Assembly: GCF_025263265.1 (NCBI RefSeq)
Contig: NZ_CP079869.1
Span: 434,001-498,000, forward strand
Length of the DNA: 64,000 bases
DNA from: Mycobacterium sp. SMC-4
GTDB lineage: Bacteria > Actinomycetota > Actinomycetes > Mycobacteriales > Mycobacteriaceae
Direction of reading: 5' to 3'
The position numbers and the translations under genes were made by a program. A model generated the notes under the pieces. The model had not been told where the DNA came from, searched no databases, and saw only the letters and a program-made list of their open reading frames with translations. Within the stretch, counting starts at the first letter, position 1. Each line of letters opens with the position of its first letter. Below are positions 52,419-62,092 of the stretch, piece after piece.

Positions 52419-54016
52419 GACGGCTCCCCGAGGACGGCGCTGATGTAGTTCTGCCGGTCGAACAGCTGGTGGCCGGCACGCTCGCTGTAGGCGAAGATCG
52501 GTCCGGCGAACACGGTCAGCGCGAGGCCGACGCCGATCAGCGCGACGCTGGGCACGACCATCCCCGGTGGCATCCGGCCGACGTCGGCGCGTTGGTCGAA
52601 CTCGACGTCGCCGCCACCGTCGGCGATCAGCGCGGTCGGCACCGCCATGGACAGCCGGCCCTCCGGTGCCTCGGAGCGCGGACGCCAGAACGCCTTGGCG
52701 TACACCCGCGCCATCACATACAGCGTCAACAGGCTCGTCACGACGCCGCCACCCACCAGCATCCACGCCAGCACGGCGCCGTCCTGGGCACCGGCCTGCA
52801 GCACCGCGACTTTGCCGATGAAGCCCGAGAACGGCGGTATACCACCGAGATTGAGCGCTGGTACCAGATAGAGGGCCGCCAGCAGCGGGCTGGCCGCAGC
52901 CAGCCCGCCCAGCCGTCTGAGCGTGGCAGAACCACCCTGGCGCTCGATCAGACCCACCACCAGGAACAGCGTGGTCTGCACGATGATGTGGTGCGCGGCG
53001 TAGTAGATGGCCCCCGACATGCCCAGCTCGGAGGCCAGCGCTACCCCGAAGATCATGTACCCGATATGACTGACCAGGGTGAACGACAGCAATCGCTTGA
53101 TGTCGTTCTGCGCGATCGCGCCGAAGATGCCCAGCAGCATGGTGGCCAGCGCGGCCACCAGCAGCACCGGGTCCAGCCCACCGTCGGGGAACAGCAGGGT
53201 ATGGGCCCGGATGATCGCGTACACGCCGACCTTGGTCAGCAGGCCGGCGAACACCGCGGTCACCGGCGCCGGGGCGGTCGGGTAGGAGTCGGGCAGCCAC
53301 GCATACAGCGGGAACACCGCGGCCTTGATGGCGAACGCCACCAACAGCACCGCGAACACCGCGCTGCGGGTGCCGGGGCTGACCTCACCGAGACGGTTGG
53401 ACAGCTCGGCCATGTTCACGGTGCCCGCGGCGGCATACACCAGCGCCACGCCGGTGAGAAAGATCATCGACGCCACCAGCGAGACCATCACGTAGACGAC
53501 CCCGGCGCGTATCCGCTGGGCATTGCCGCCGATGGTGAGCAGCACGAAGCTGGCAGCCAGCAGCACCTCGAACCCGACGAACAGGTTGAACAGGTCGCCG
53601 GCCATGAACGCGATGCAGACACCGGAGGCCAGCGCCAGGTAGGTCGGGGCGAAGATCGACACCGGCTGGCGATCGTCGCCGTCGCGCACGCCTTGGCCGA
53701 TGGCGAACCAGATGACCGACAGCAGCACGATCGAGGAGACCACGAGCATCAGCGCCGAGAGCCGGTCGACGACCATGGAGATGCCCAGTGGCCCCATCCC
53801 CGGCTCGGACTGGCCCCAGCCACCGACCTGAACCACCAGGGTGTCGCCTCGGTCAGCCAGGTAGAGCAGCGCCACCGACACCGCCAGCACGGCGGTCAAC
53901 GAGATCAGCGTGATCAATCGCTGCACCCGGGGCCGGCGGCCGGCGATCAGGGTGGCCGCCGCGCCCAGCATCGGGATCAGCGCCGGCAGCGGGATCAGTA
54001 CCGCGGCGGCGCTCAT
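52415..54016 (-). CDS. mnhD: Mrp antiporter subunit D
   Basis: 533 residues, about 14 membrane helices, in the family of NuoL/M/N-like subunits. The proton-antiporter block includes VLLAASFVLLTIGGNAQRIRAG with the preceding Glu (FVGFEVL), FAIKAAVFPLYAWLPDSYPTAP with the key Lys, and SHIGYMIFG. It probably forms one of the two ion channels of the complex. ATG at 54016 overlaps the mnhC stop. Confidence 0.94.
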   Translation of the reverse strand: MSAAAVLIPLPALIPMLGAAATLIAGRRPRVQRLITLISLTAVLAVSVALLYLADRGDTLVVQVGGWGQSEPGMGPLGISMVVDRLSALMLVVSSIVLLSVIWFAIGQGVRDGDDRQPVSIFAPTYLALASGVCIAFMAGDLFNLFVGFEVLLAASFVLLTIGGNAQRIRAGVVYVMVSLVASMIFLTGVALVYAAAGTVNMAELSNRLGEVSPGTRSAVFAVLLVAFAIKAAVFPLYAWLPDSYPTAPAPVTAVFAGLLTKVGVYAIIRAHTLLFPDGGLDPVLLVAALATMLLGIFGAIAQNDIKRLLSFTLVSHIGYMIFGVALASELGMSGAIYYAAHHIIVQTTLFLVVGLIERQGGSATLRRLGGLAAASPLLAALYLVPALNLGGIPPFSGFIGKVAVLQAGAQDGAVLAWMLVGGGVVTSLLTLYVMARVYAKAFWRPRSEAPEGRLSMAVPTALIADGGGDVEFDQRADVGRMPPGMVVPSVALIGVGLALTVFAGPIFAYSERAGHQLFDRQNYISAVLGEPS

Positions 54017-54471
54017 TTCTCGTACTCCTCGTCGGGTAGATCGTCCAGCTCGGCAGGCTGGTCGGGCGCTCGTGGCGGTCGTTGCGTCACGACGTCGCGG
54101 TTCTCCTCGCCGGTCTGCTGGGCGACCCGAACATCTTCGGGGTCGCGCTCGATTTCCTCTTCGGTGGTCAGCTGATAGGAGCGATAGGCCAGCGCCAACA
54201 TGAATGAGGCCACACCCATGGTGATGACGATCGCGGTGAGGATCATCGCCTGGGCCAGCGGGTCGGCGGTGATCTCGCGGCCCAGCACCGAGCGCCCGCG
54301 TACCGGGGGATTACCCGCCGGGCTCGCCACGATCAGCAGCAGCAGGTTGACCGCATTGCTGATCAGCAGCACACCGAGCAGCATCCGGGTCAGGCTGCGT
54401 TCCAACACCAGATAAACACCGCAGCTGAGCATCGCGCCGACGGCGACCAGGCCCACCAGTGAAGCGCTCAT
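54013..54471 (-). CDS. mnhC: Mrp antiporter subunit C
   Basis: 152 residues, NuoK-like. Three helices (about 5-25, 30-52, 77-98) with VYLVLERSLTRMLLGVLLISNAVNLLLL and DPLAQAMILTAIVI, the MrpC signature. A charged C-terminal tail of about 50 residues (EEEIERDPEDVR) is unusual in length. ATG at 54471 overlaps the mnhA stop. Confidence 0.93.
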   Translation of the reverse strand: MSASLVGLVAVGAMLSCGVYLVLERSLTRMLLGVLLISNAVNLLLLIVASPAGNPPVRGRSVLGREITADPLAQAMILTAIVITMGVASFMLALAYRSYQLTTEEEIERDPEDVRVAQQTGEENRDVVTQRPPRAPDQPAELDDLPDEEYEK

Positions 54472-57338
54472 GAGGTCCCCGATCCCGACGGCGTCGGGGC
54501 CGCTTGCTCGGCGATCTCCTCGTCCAACCGTGCGCCGAGGCTGCGAAGGATGTCGAGCACCAGCCCGACCACGATCAGGTACACGCCGGCATCGAAGAAC
54601 AGCGAGGTCACGAACTTGATGTCACCCAGGATGGGCAGGGTGACCTCGAATGTCGCCGAGGACAGCGCAGGTGCGCCGAGGAACAGCGAGACGACGGCAG
54701 CGCCGGCGGCCAGGATCAGGCCGGCGCCCAACACCTTGCCGGCGTCGAAGGGCAGTGCCTCGCCGAGTTCGTAGCGCCCCCCGGCCAGGTAACGCAGCGT
54801 GAGCGCCAGGCCGGCGGTCAGGCCGCCGGCGAACCCGCCGCCGGGGGTGTTGTGGCCGGTGAAGAAGAAGTACAGCGAGAGCACCATGATCAGCGGGAAG
54901 ACCATCCGGGTGGCGACCTCCAGAGCCAGCGAACGCTCGGCCGGATCCCGGAACGCGGTGCCGCGCAGCAGACTGAAGGCCGCCGAACGTTCGGTGCCGT
55001 CGGCGCTGCGACGGGCCTCGGGGACCCGCGGCGCCGCGCCGAACCGCCGGTGCCGGAACACCATCGAGGCGATCCCGGTCGCGGCGATCAGCAGCACGCA
55101 GACCTCACCGAGGGTGTCCCAGGCGCGGATGTCGACCAGGATGACGTTGACTGCGTTGGATCCGTCGCCCAGGTAGTAGGCGGCATCGGGCAGCAGGGAG
55201 GCGACCGGCACCGTCTGGCGGGCGGCCATCGCGAAGGCCGCCACGGTGGCCACGGTCGCCCCGACTGCCAAGGCCAGCGCCGCGCGCGGCAACCGCAGTC
55301 GTGTCACGCTGGCGGCGTCGGTCTCGGCCGGCAACGTGCGCAGCACCAGTACGAAGACGACCAGCAGCACCGTCTCGACCAGGAACTGCGTCAGGGCCAG
55401 ATCGGGTGCCCCGTGCAGAGCGAAGATCACGCCGGTGCCATACCCGGTGAGGCTGATGAGAAGCACGACGGCCAGCCGGTTGCGGGTCAGCGTCGCGCCG
55501 ACCGCGGCGGCGATGATCAGCAGCGCCACCACAGCTTGCAACGGCGAGTCCCACAGTTCGAACTCGACTCGGTCGCGGGCGCCCCAGGCCAGCATCACGG
55601 CCGGAAGCAGCACCAGCGTGACCATGATGGTGGCCTGGATGGCCGGAACGGATCCGCGCTGGGTCAACGCGGTAGCTCGCAGCGAGAGCAGGTCGGCACC
55701 GCGGACCACGGCGTCGTAGCGTTCGTCGGCGTCGCCCAGCGACAGCCACCGGGAGCGGATGCGCGGCAACCGCCGGCGTCCGAAGAACGCCGCCGTGCCC
55801 ACCGCGATCACCACCAGTGACAGCACCAGCGGCAGACCGAAGCCGTGCCACAACCCCAGGTAGTAGTCGACACCGCCGGGCACGGTGCTGGCGTAGGCCG
55901 CCAGTGCCGAGTCCAATGGCGACGGGAACACCCCGAAGACCAGGCCCGCTGTGGCCAGCACCGCCGGCGCGGCCAGGAAAACCCACGATGGCTGGTGCAT
56001 CTGGGCGACCAGTCGCGAGGGTTCGGGCTGCCCCTTGCGGGCGAAGCCGCCCCAGACCACCCGCAGGCTGTACATGAACGTGAAGGTGGAGCCGAGCACG
56101 ATCGCCGCCAGTACGAAAGGTGCTGTGGCACCCAGTGATTCGCTGGCCGCGAGGGTCTCGAAGGCGCCCTCCTTGGCCACGAAGCCGAACAGCGGCGGCA
56201 GGCCCGCCATGCTCGCGGCCGCGGTGACGGTGATGGCGAACAACACCGGACTACGGGTGCCCAGCCAGGCGAGCTGACGGATGTCGCGGGTTCCGGTCGC
56301 GTGGTCGATGATGCCGACCACCATGAACAGCGTGGCCTTGAACATGGCATGCGCGCAGAGCAGGGCCAACCCGGCCAGCATCATGTCGCCACCGCCGGTG
56401 CCGACCATCACGGTGATCATCCCGAGCTGGCTGACCGTGCCGTAGGCCAGGACCAATTTCAGATCGTATTCGCGCAGTGCACGCCACCCCGCGATGAGCA
56501 GGGTCGCCGTGCCCAGCACCACCACGGTCACCCGCCACAGCGCGACATCGGCGAACCCCGGCGTCATCCGGGCCACCAGGTACACGCCCGCCTTGACCAT
56601 CGCCGCGGCGTGCAGGTAGGCGCTCACCGGTGTCGGAGCCGCCATCGCGCCCGGAAGCCAGAAGTGCAGCGGCACCAGCGCGGACTTGCTGATCGCACCG
56701 ACCAACACCAGTGCCAGGGCGACGTTGACCGCCGCGCCGCTCGGTGGCGCGGCGATGAGTTCGGAGAGCAGGTAGGTGCCCGACACCGAACCGAGCACGA
56801 TGACACCGACCAGCATCGCGAGCCCACCGGCGGTGGTCACCAGCAGCGCCTGCATGGCTGCCCGCCGGCTCGTGGCGCGTTCTGCGTAGTGGCCCACCAA
56901 CAGGAACGACAACACTGTCGTCAGCTCCCAGAACACGTAGAGCACCAACATGTTGTCCGAGGTGACCAGGCCGAACATCGCTCCGGCGAAGGCGACCAGC
57001 TGGGCGGCGAAGCTGGGTAACCGGTCCTCCCGGTGACCGTCGTGATGGTGGAAGTACTCGGTGCAGTAGAGCAGTACCAGCGCACCCACCGCGAGGACGA
57101 TGACGCTCATCAGCGCAGCCAGCGGGTCGAACCGCAGCGCGATGTCCATCGACAGGTCGGGCACCCAGGGCACGTCGACACGGGCTTCCCGGCCGTCGGT
57201 GGGCCAGTTCGTGACCACCCAGATCAGCGACCCGGCCGGTACCAGGGCGAGCAGCGGAAACGCCCGACTGTCCCAGCGGCGGACAAGCAGCGGCGCCACG
57301 GCGGCGGCAACCGCGTGGGCAAGCAGTATCGCGAGCAT
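54468..57338 (-). CDS. mnhA: Mrp antiporter subunit A fused to B
   Basis: 956 residues. The first 500 or so are NuoL-like: VLYVFWELTTVLSFLLVGHYAE with the conserved Glu, SKSALVPLHFWLPGAMAAPTPVSAYLHAAAMVKAG with the antiporter Lys, and later VVGIIDHATGTRDI. The last 200 or so form the MnhB domain, recognisable as FFTGHNTPGGGFAGGLTAGLALTLRYLAGG. Fusion of A and B is usual for group-2/actinobacterial Mrp operons. ATG at 57338. The complex exchanges external H+ for internal Na+ or K+. Confidence 0.95.
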   Translation of the reverse strand: MLAILLAHAVAAAVAPLLVRRWDSRAFPLLALVPAGSLIWVVTNWPTDGREARVDVPWVPDLSMDIALRFDPLAALMSVIVLAVGALVLLYCTEYFHHHDGHREDRLPSFAAQLVAFAGAMFGLVTSDNMLVLYVFWELTTVLSFLLVGHYAERATSRRAAMQALLVTTAGGLAMLVGVIVLGSVSGTYLLSELIAAPPSGAAVNVALALVLVGAISKSALVPLHFWLPGAMAAPTPVSAYLHAAAMVKAGVYLVARMTPGFADVALWRVTVVVLGTATLLIAGWRALREYDLKLVLAYGTVSQLGMITVMVGTGGGDMMLAGLALLCAHAMFKATLFMVVGIIDHATGTRDIRQLAWLGTRSPVLFAITVTAAASMAGLPPLFGFVAKEGAFETLAASESLGATAPFVLAAIVLGSTFTFMYSLRVVWGGFARKGQPEPSRLVAQMHQPSWVFLAAPAVLATAGLVFGVFPSPLDSALAAYASTVPGGVDYYLGLWHGFGLPLVLSLVVIAVGTAAFFGRRRLPRIRSRWLSLGDADERYDAVVRGADLLSLRATALTQRGSVPAIQATIMVTLVLLPAVMLAWGARDRVEFELWDSPLQAVVALLIIAAAVGATLTRNRLAVVLLISLTGYGTGVIFALHGAPDLALTQFLVETVLLVVFVLVLRTLPAETDAASVTRLRLPRAALALAVGATVATVAAFAMAARQTVPVASLLPDAAYYLGDGSNAVNVILVDIRAWDTLGEVCVLLIAATGIASMVFRHRRFGAAPRVPEARRSADGTERSAAFSLLRGTAFRDPAERSLALEVATRMVFPLIMVLSLYFFFTGHNTPGGGFAGGLTAGLALTLRYLAGGRYELGEALPFDAGKVLGAGLILAAGAAVVSLFLGAPALSSATFEVTLPILGDIKFVTSLFFDAGVYLIVVGLVLDILRSLGARLDEEIAEQAAPTPSGSGTS

Positions 57339-57437
57339 GGACTCCGGGGATCGGTGGTGTTTGCCGGCGAGACCGGCGAGGTCAGTCTACTTCAGGGCCG
57401 GTCGGGTGCTCGTTGCGGCTGCGCGGACTGCTCGTCC

Positions 57438-58142
57438 TCATCGGCGCTGAGGTGGGCGATCCGCGGGCCCGCCCAGCACCAGGGCCGAAATCTGGTCTTC
57501 GGCGTCGGCTGTGGCTACGAACAGCAGTTCGTCGCCGGCCTGCATCACCTCATGGGGCTCGGCGACCATCAGGTGTTTGACCCGCAGCAATGCCACCAGT
57601 GCACTGTCGGCGGGCATGCGCAGGGCACCCACCCGCCGGCCGACCAGCGGGCTGTCGACGGGCACCGTGAGCTTGGCCACGTTGGCCTGGCCGACCTGGG
57701 TGGGCAGCCCGCGGCCCAATGCCATCAAGCGCACCAGGTGGCCGACATCGATCGCTCCCTCCACCGCGGCGACCATGGCCAGCGGTGTCGACACCGCCAC
57801 GTCGACCCCCCAGGCGTCGGTGAACAGCCACTCGTTGCGGGAGTCGTTGATCCGGGCGACCACCCTCCCGACACCGAATTCGGTCTTGGCCAGCAGCGCC
57901 ATCGCCAGGTTGGCCTTGTCGTCGCCGGTGGCCGCGATCGCGACGTCACAGATCTGGATCTCGGCCTCCTGCAGCGAGGACAGTTCGCACGCGTCGGCCA
58001 GGAACCAGTCGGCGCCGGGCACCGTCGTGGGTGCATAACGGGCGATGTTCTGCTCGATCAGCAGCACCTTGTGGCCGTACCCGACGAGTTCGGCGGCAAC
58101 CGACCGGCCGACCGCACCGGCACCGGCAACCGCTATCCGCAT
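57438..58142 (-). CDS. TrkA-type K+ regulatory (RCK) protein
   Basis: 234 residues. The N-terminal Rossmann RCK_N domain begins MRIAVAGAGAVGRSVA and shows LLIEQN and ADACELSSLQEAEI. The C-terminal RCK_C domain contains KLTVPVDSPLVGRRVGAL and PHEVMQAGDELLFVA. It should bind NAD(H) or nucleotide and gate a K+ channel, uptake system or antiporter. ATG at 58142 has the ribosome site AAGGAG at good spacing. It lies head-to-head with the CPA1 antiporter and upstream of the Mrp operon (gap 99 bp). Confidence 0.9.
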   Translation of the reverse strand: MRIAVAGAGAVGRSVAAELVGYGHKVLLIEQNIARYAPTTVPGADWFLADACELSSLQEAEIQICDVAIAATGDDKANLAMALLAKTEFGVGRVVARINDSRNEWLFTDAWGVDVAVSTPLAMVAAVEGAIDVGHLVRLMALGRGLPTQVGQANVAKLTVPVDSPLVGRRVGALRMPADSALVALLRVKHLMVAEPHEVMQAGDELLFVATADAEDQISALVLGGPADRPPQRR

Positions 58143-58212
58143 GGATGGCTCCTTCAGCCCCTGAAATACTTGCTGCGAGCTATTCGTCGACAACCCCGTC
58201 GACCAACCAATT

Positions 58213-59724
58213 GTGAATGAGGTCCGCTTGAGCCTGCACCAGCTGTACGTGGCGCTGTTGATCGGGGGCCTCGTTCTGCTGGCAAGCATCATCGCGACAC
58301 GGTTGGCCACCGGCATCGGCCTGCCCAGTCTGTTGCTGTTTCTCGGTGTCGGCGTCTTTGTCGGGGAGGCGGGCCTCGGGCTGAATTTCGACGACGCGCA
58401 GCTGGCGCAGAATCTGGGTATCGCGGCGTTGGGCGTGATCCTCGTCGAGGGTGGTCTGACGACGAAGTTCAGCGACATCCGTCGCGTGCTCGCGCCGGCT
58501 ACTGTGCTGGCGACGGTCGGGGTCGGCGTGAGTGCGGTGGTCACGGCCAGTTGCGTGCACTTCCTGCTCGGCGTGAACTGGCAGCTGGCACTGCTGCTGG
58601 GGGCGATCGTCTCGAGCACCGACGCCGCTGCGGTGTTCTCGGTGCTGCGGGTCGTGCCGCTGCCGCGGCGGGTGAGTGGGCTGCTGGAGGCCGAATCGGG
58701 ATTCAACGACGCCCCCGCGGTGATCCTGGTGGTGCTGTTCGCCACGGTGCCGCTGGAGCTCGATCCCGGCCGCATTGCGGTGACGCTGTTCTACAACCTG
58801 GCCATCGGCATCGTGATCGGCCTGGCCTGTGGCTTCCTCGGCGCGGTCGCGCTGCGGCGCATCGCGTTGCCCTCGGCGGGGCTGTACCCGTTGGCGGCCT
58901 TCGGCCTGGGCATGCTGGCGTTCGCGGCCGGTGGTGCGGCCAACGCCAGTGCGTTCGTCGCGGCCTATCTGGCCAGCGTGGTGCTGGCCAACTCCGGACT
59001 GCCGCACCGTTCGGCGACCCGATCGTTTGCAGAAGGGTCGGGGTGGCTGGCCCAGATCGGGCTGTTCGTGTTGTTGGGTCTGCTGGCCTCGCCCGGTCAA
59101 CTGATCGGCGACATCGTGCCCGCCGTGGTGGCCGGGCTGGTGCTGCTGCTGATTGCCCGGCCAGTGTCGGTGGTCGTGTCGCTCATCGGGTTCCGCATTC
59201 CTTGGCGCGAGCAGGCCTTCATCTCCTGGGCCGGTTTGCGGGGCGCGGTGCCGATCGTGCTGGCGACGTATCCGGTCGTCGAGGGCGTGCCCGACAGCGG
59301 ACGCTTGCTCAACATCGTGTTCATGCTGGTCGTTGTGTTCACCCTGGTGCAGGGGCCGAGTCTGAAATTTGTCGCCGGCCTGCTGCGGCTGGTGCCGAGG
59401 GACGCCACCCGCGAGATTCAGGTGGACGCGGCACCGCTGGACGTGCTGGGCGCCGAGCTGATCACGATGACCGTGATGCCGGGTTCACGGCTGCACAATG
59501 TCACGGTGCTCGAGCTGCAGCTGCCCGACCCCAGCGTGATCACGCTGATCATCCGCGACGGTCGCTCCTTCGTGCCCCAGCCGACCACCCGGCTGCGCAC
59601 CGATGACGAGCTGATGATCGTCACCACCACCGCCACAAGGGATCTCGCCGAGCGTCGGCTGCGCGCGGTCAGCCGCCGCGGCAAACTCGCGCACTGGTTC
59701 GACGAGTACGGCGACCCGGGTTAG
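58213..59724 (+). CDS. CPA1-family cation/proton antiporter with C-terminal RCK_C domain
   Basis: 503 residues. About 12-13 helices with LVEGGLTTKF, the SSTDAAAVFSVLR segment and ESGFNDAPAVILVVL, in which Asp pairs form the ion site of NhaP2/CvrA-like K+(Na+)/H+ antiporters. After about residue 400 a cytosolic TrkA-C-like module follows (GSRLHNVTVLELQLPDPSVITLIIRDG, RLRTDDELMIVTT). GTG start. Divergent from the trkA gene by 70 bp, suggesting joint K+/pH control. Confidence 0.92.
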   Translation: MNEVRLSLHQLYVALLIGGLVLLASIIATRLATGIGLPSLLLFLGVGVFVGEAGLGLNFDDAQLAQNLGIAALGVILVEGGLTTKFSDIRRVLAPATVLATVGVGVSAVVTASCVHFLLGVNWQLALLLGAIVSSTDAAAVFSVLRVVPLPRRVSGLLEAESGFNDAPAVILVVLFATVPLELDPGRIAVTLFYNLAIGIVIGLACGFLGAVALRRIALPSAGLYPLAAFGLGMLAFAAGGAANASAFVAAYLASVVLANSGLPHRSATRSFAEGSGWLAQIGLFVLLGLLASPGQLIGDIVPAVVAGLVLLLIARPVSVVVSLIGFRIPWREQAFISWAGLRGAVPIVLATYPVVEGVPDSGRLLNIVFMLVVVFTLVQGPSLKFVAGLLRLVPRDATREIQVDAAPLDVLGAELITMTVMPGSRLHNVTVLELQLPDPSVITLIIRDGRSFVPQPTTRLRTDDELMIVTTTATRDLAERRLRAVSRRGKLAHWFDEYGDPG

Positions 59725-59729
59725 CATCC

Positions 59730-60452
59730 TCATCGGCGCAGTTTGCTTGGCGGGGGTGCGAATTCGCCGCGTACGGACGTTCGTAGGTCCATGCGGACGA
59801 GTGCCTCCACCTGGGCGGTCGCTGCGGCCACTCCGTCGATGACCGGAACGTCCAGCTCGGCTTGTAAGCGGGCGCATAGGTCCGACATGCCGGCGCAACC
59901 GAGCACGATGACGTCTGAACCGTCGCTGACCAGCGCTTGCTCTGCGGCATCGCGAATGCCCTTATATGCCAGTGGCTCACGTTCGAGTTCGACCACGGGA
60001 ATGTCACAGGCATGGATTCCACCGCACGCCGGCGCCACCCCGTACCGATGGGTGAGGTCTGCTATGTGCCCGATCGTCCGCGCCAGCGTCGTGACCACAC
60101 TGAACGTGCGCCCGAGGTAACCAGCCGTTCGCATGGATGCCTCGGCGATCCCGACGACGGGTCCTCGGGCCACCTCTCGCGCGGCGAGCAGCCCCGGATC
60201 GCCGAAGCAGGCGATCACGTAACCGTGGTAACCCTCAGCCTCACCGGCTTCGACCTCCCGCAACACCCCGGCGGCGGCCAGAGCGTCGTCGTAGTGGCTC
60301 TCGATGGACTCCGGCCCGGTGGTGGGGTTGACCGCGTCCACGCGCGTGCCTGGGGCGACGCTGGCCCTGGCACTCACGGCGATCATTGCCGTCATCGACT
60401 CCGTGGTGTTGGGGTTGACGACCTTGATCCTTATCGGCGTGACTGCGGTCAT
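59730..60452 (-). CDS. Asp/Glu/hydantoin racemase family protein
   Basis: 240 residues. The paired catalytic cysteines are visible as VIACFGDPG and VLGCAGMSDL; the early IKVVNPNTTESM is family-typical. Such enzymes racemise 5-substituted hydantoins or allantoin. ATG at 60452 overlaps the permease stop (ATGA), so the two are co-translated. No hydantoinase, allantoinase or carbamoylase is adjacent, which leaves the substrate ambiguous. Confidence 0.88.
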   Translation of the reverse strand: MTAVTPIRIKVVNPNTTESMTAMIAVSARASVAPGTRVDAVNPTTGPESIESHYDDALAAAGVLREVEAGEAEGYHGYVIACFGDPGLLAAREVARGPVVGIAEASMRTAGYLGRTFSVVTTLARTIGHIADLTHRYGVAPACGGIHACDIPVVELEREPLAYKGIRDAAEQALVSDGSDVIVLGCAGMSDLCARLQAELDVPVIDGVAAATAQVEALVRMDLRTSVRGEFAPPPSKLRR

Positions 60453-61972
60453 TCCGCGGCGACAGCCCTGTTCTCGTCGGCTACGCCGGCGACGTTGGCG
60501 CGGTAGGCGAGTGCGTAGTAGGCGATGAAGCCCGCGAAGCACCCGATGAACCAACTGAACTGGCCCAGCGATTCAACAACGCCGAGGATCTTGGGTAACA
60601 CCACCGAACCGATCGATGCGGCGCCCCCGATGATGGTTGCCCTGACCGCTACTGGGTTGAATCCTTTTCTGTACCAGTATGTTCCAGTTTCCTCCATGGT
60701 GAACAGGTCATCGACCACGATGCGCTGCTTGCGGACCAGGTAGTAGTCGGCGATCAAGATGCCGAACAGCGGACCGATCAGGGCGCCAAGCAGTCCGAGG
60801 GTCCAGAAGATCGCCTCGTCGTTGTTGTACCAGTTCCACGGTGTCAGGAGCACCGATCCGACGGCTGCGATCATGCCTCCGGTGCGCCAACTGATCTTCT
60901 GCGGGTTGACATTCGAGAAGTCGAAGGCGGGCGCCACGAAGTTGGCCACGATGTTGATCCCGATGGTGGCGAGCACGAAGGTGAAGCCACCCAGCAGTAT
61001 CGCGGTGTACGTGTCGATGGCCTCCACGGTGTCGATGGGGTTGGTCATCACTTCGCCGAACACCGGCAGGGTGGCCGAGGCGGTCAGCACGACCAACAGG
61101 GAGAACACCACGAAGTTGATCGGCAAACCGACCAGGTTGCCGAACTTGAGTTCCTTGTACGACTTCGCATACCGGGAAAAATCGCCGAAGTTGAGCATCG
61201 GTCCCGCGAAGTAGGACACCACCAGGGCGATAGCGCCCAGCATCGCTGTGATCTGCTGTCCGGTCGTGAGTTGCCGGTCCGACAGCGTCAGGCTGATCTG
61301 CCAGTCGGCGCGGGCCATCATGTAGAAGCACAGGATGAACATCATGGTGTAGATGAGCGGACCGCTGACATCGCACAGCCACCGCACCATCTCCATTCCC
61401 CACCAGAACACCAGCGCCTGAACCACCCAGAGAATGGCGAAACTCAGGTAGCCCACATAGGACAGGCCCAGGAAGCTGGTGTCGTCGGTGGCGTAGGCCG
61501 CCATCCCGGGAAACAGTTTGAGCAGCACGATGGTCAGAGCTCCGGCTGCCAGGAATGTCTGAACCCCGTACCAGGCAATGGCGATGCTGCCGCGGATGAT
61601 CGCGGCGATGTTGGCGCCCATCACACCGAATGCCGCACGTGCGACCACCGGGTAGGCGATCCCGTGCACCTGGCTGGGCTTTGCCACCAGGTTGCAGGCC
61701 AACTGCACGATGCAGATGCCGACGATGAGGCACACGAAGACCTGCCAACTGGTCAGCCCGAGGGCGAACAGTGCGCCAGCGGTGACGTAGCCGCCGACGC
61801 TGTGTACGTCGGCCATCCAGAAGGCAAAGATGTTGTACCAGTTCCACTTCTGTTCGACCAACGGCGCCAGATCCTCGTTGGTGAGTCGCGGATGGTAGGA
61901 GGTCTTGATGATCGAGGTACCCGCCGGTCCATGGTGAGTGCCGGCAACCAGGGGCGGTGTTTCGGTTGTCAT
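60449..61972 (-). CDS. NCS1-family nucleobase/hydantoin/allantoin permease
   Basis: 507 residues, 12 helices. The region around helix 1 (WNWYNIFAFWMADVHSVGGYVTAGALFALG) matches NCS1 signature 1. ARAAFGVMGANIAAIIRGSIAIAWYGVQTF and the helix 6-8 region (GPMLNFGDFSRYAKS) fit Mhp1/PucI-like transporters. Symport of hydantoin or allantoin with Na+ or H+ is likely, given the racemase downstream. ATG at 61972 with AGGAG upstream. A 120-bp gap with dyad elements separates it from the GntR gene. Confidence 0.9.
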   Translation of the reverse strand: MTTETPPLVAGTHHGPAGTSIIKTSYHPRLTNEDLAPLVEQKWNWYNIFAFWMADVHSVGGYVTAGALFALGLTSWQVFVCLIVGICIVQLACNLVAKPSQVHGIAYPVVARAAFGVMGANIAAIIRGSIAIAWYGVQTFLAAGALTIVLLKLFPGMAAYATDDTSFLGLSYVGYLSFAILWVVQALVFWWGMEMVRWLCDVSGPLIYTMMFILCFYMMARADWQISLTLSDRQLTTGQQITAMLGAIALVVSYFAGPMLNFGDFSRYAKSYKELKFGNLVGLPINFVVFSLLVVLTASATLPVFGEVMTNPIDTVEAIDTYTAILLGGFTFVLATIGINIVANFVAPAFDFSNVNPQKISWRTGGMIAAVGSVLLTPWNWYNNDEAIFWTLGLLGALIGPLFGILIADYYLVRKQRIVVDDLFTMEETGTYWYRKGFNPVAVRATIIGGAASIGSVVLPKILGVVESLGQFSWFIGCFAGFIAYYALAYRANVAGVADENRAVAAE

Positions 61973-62042
61973 GACGGTCTCCTAGCGAGGTTGGCACAGC
62001 CCGAGTCGGACAGTGCCAAGAACTTAGGAGCGCAGTGTTTCC

Positions 62043-62065
62043 GTAACGGCCATAGCGGCGTTAAC
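62043..62065. promoter_or_regulatory. Imperfect inverted repeat between GntR and the permease
   Basis: GTAACG and CGTTAAC form an imperfect dyad with a 10-bp spacer, about 75-95 bp upstream of the permease ATG. A further palindrome, CCTATAGG, lies at 62082-62089. GntR/FCD regulators bind dyads of this size. It could be the operator controlling the permease-racemase pair. Confidence 0.35.
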
Positions 62066-62092
62066 CCGCAGTTACCACTCACCTATAGGAAA

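Noticed and set aside
52469..54175. 568-codon open frame antisense to mnhD and mnhC
   Set aside because: Gln/His/Arg/Gly-rich shadow of membrane-protein codons; no independent support.
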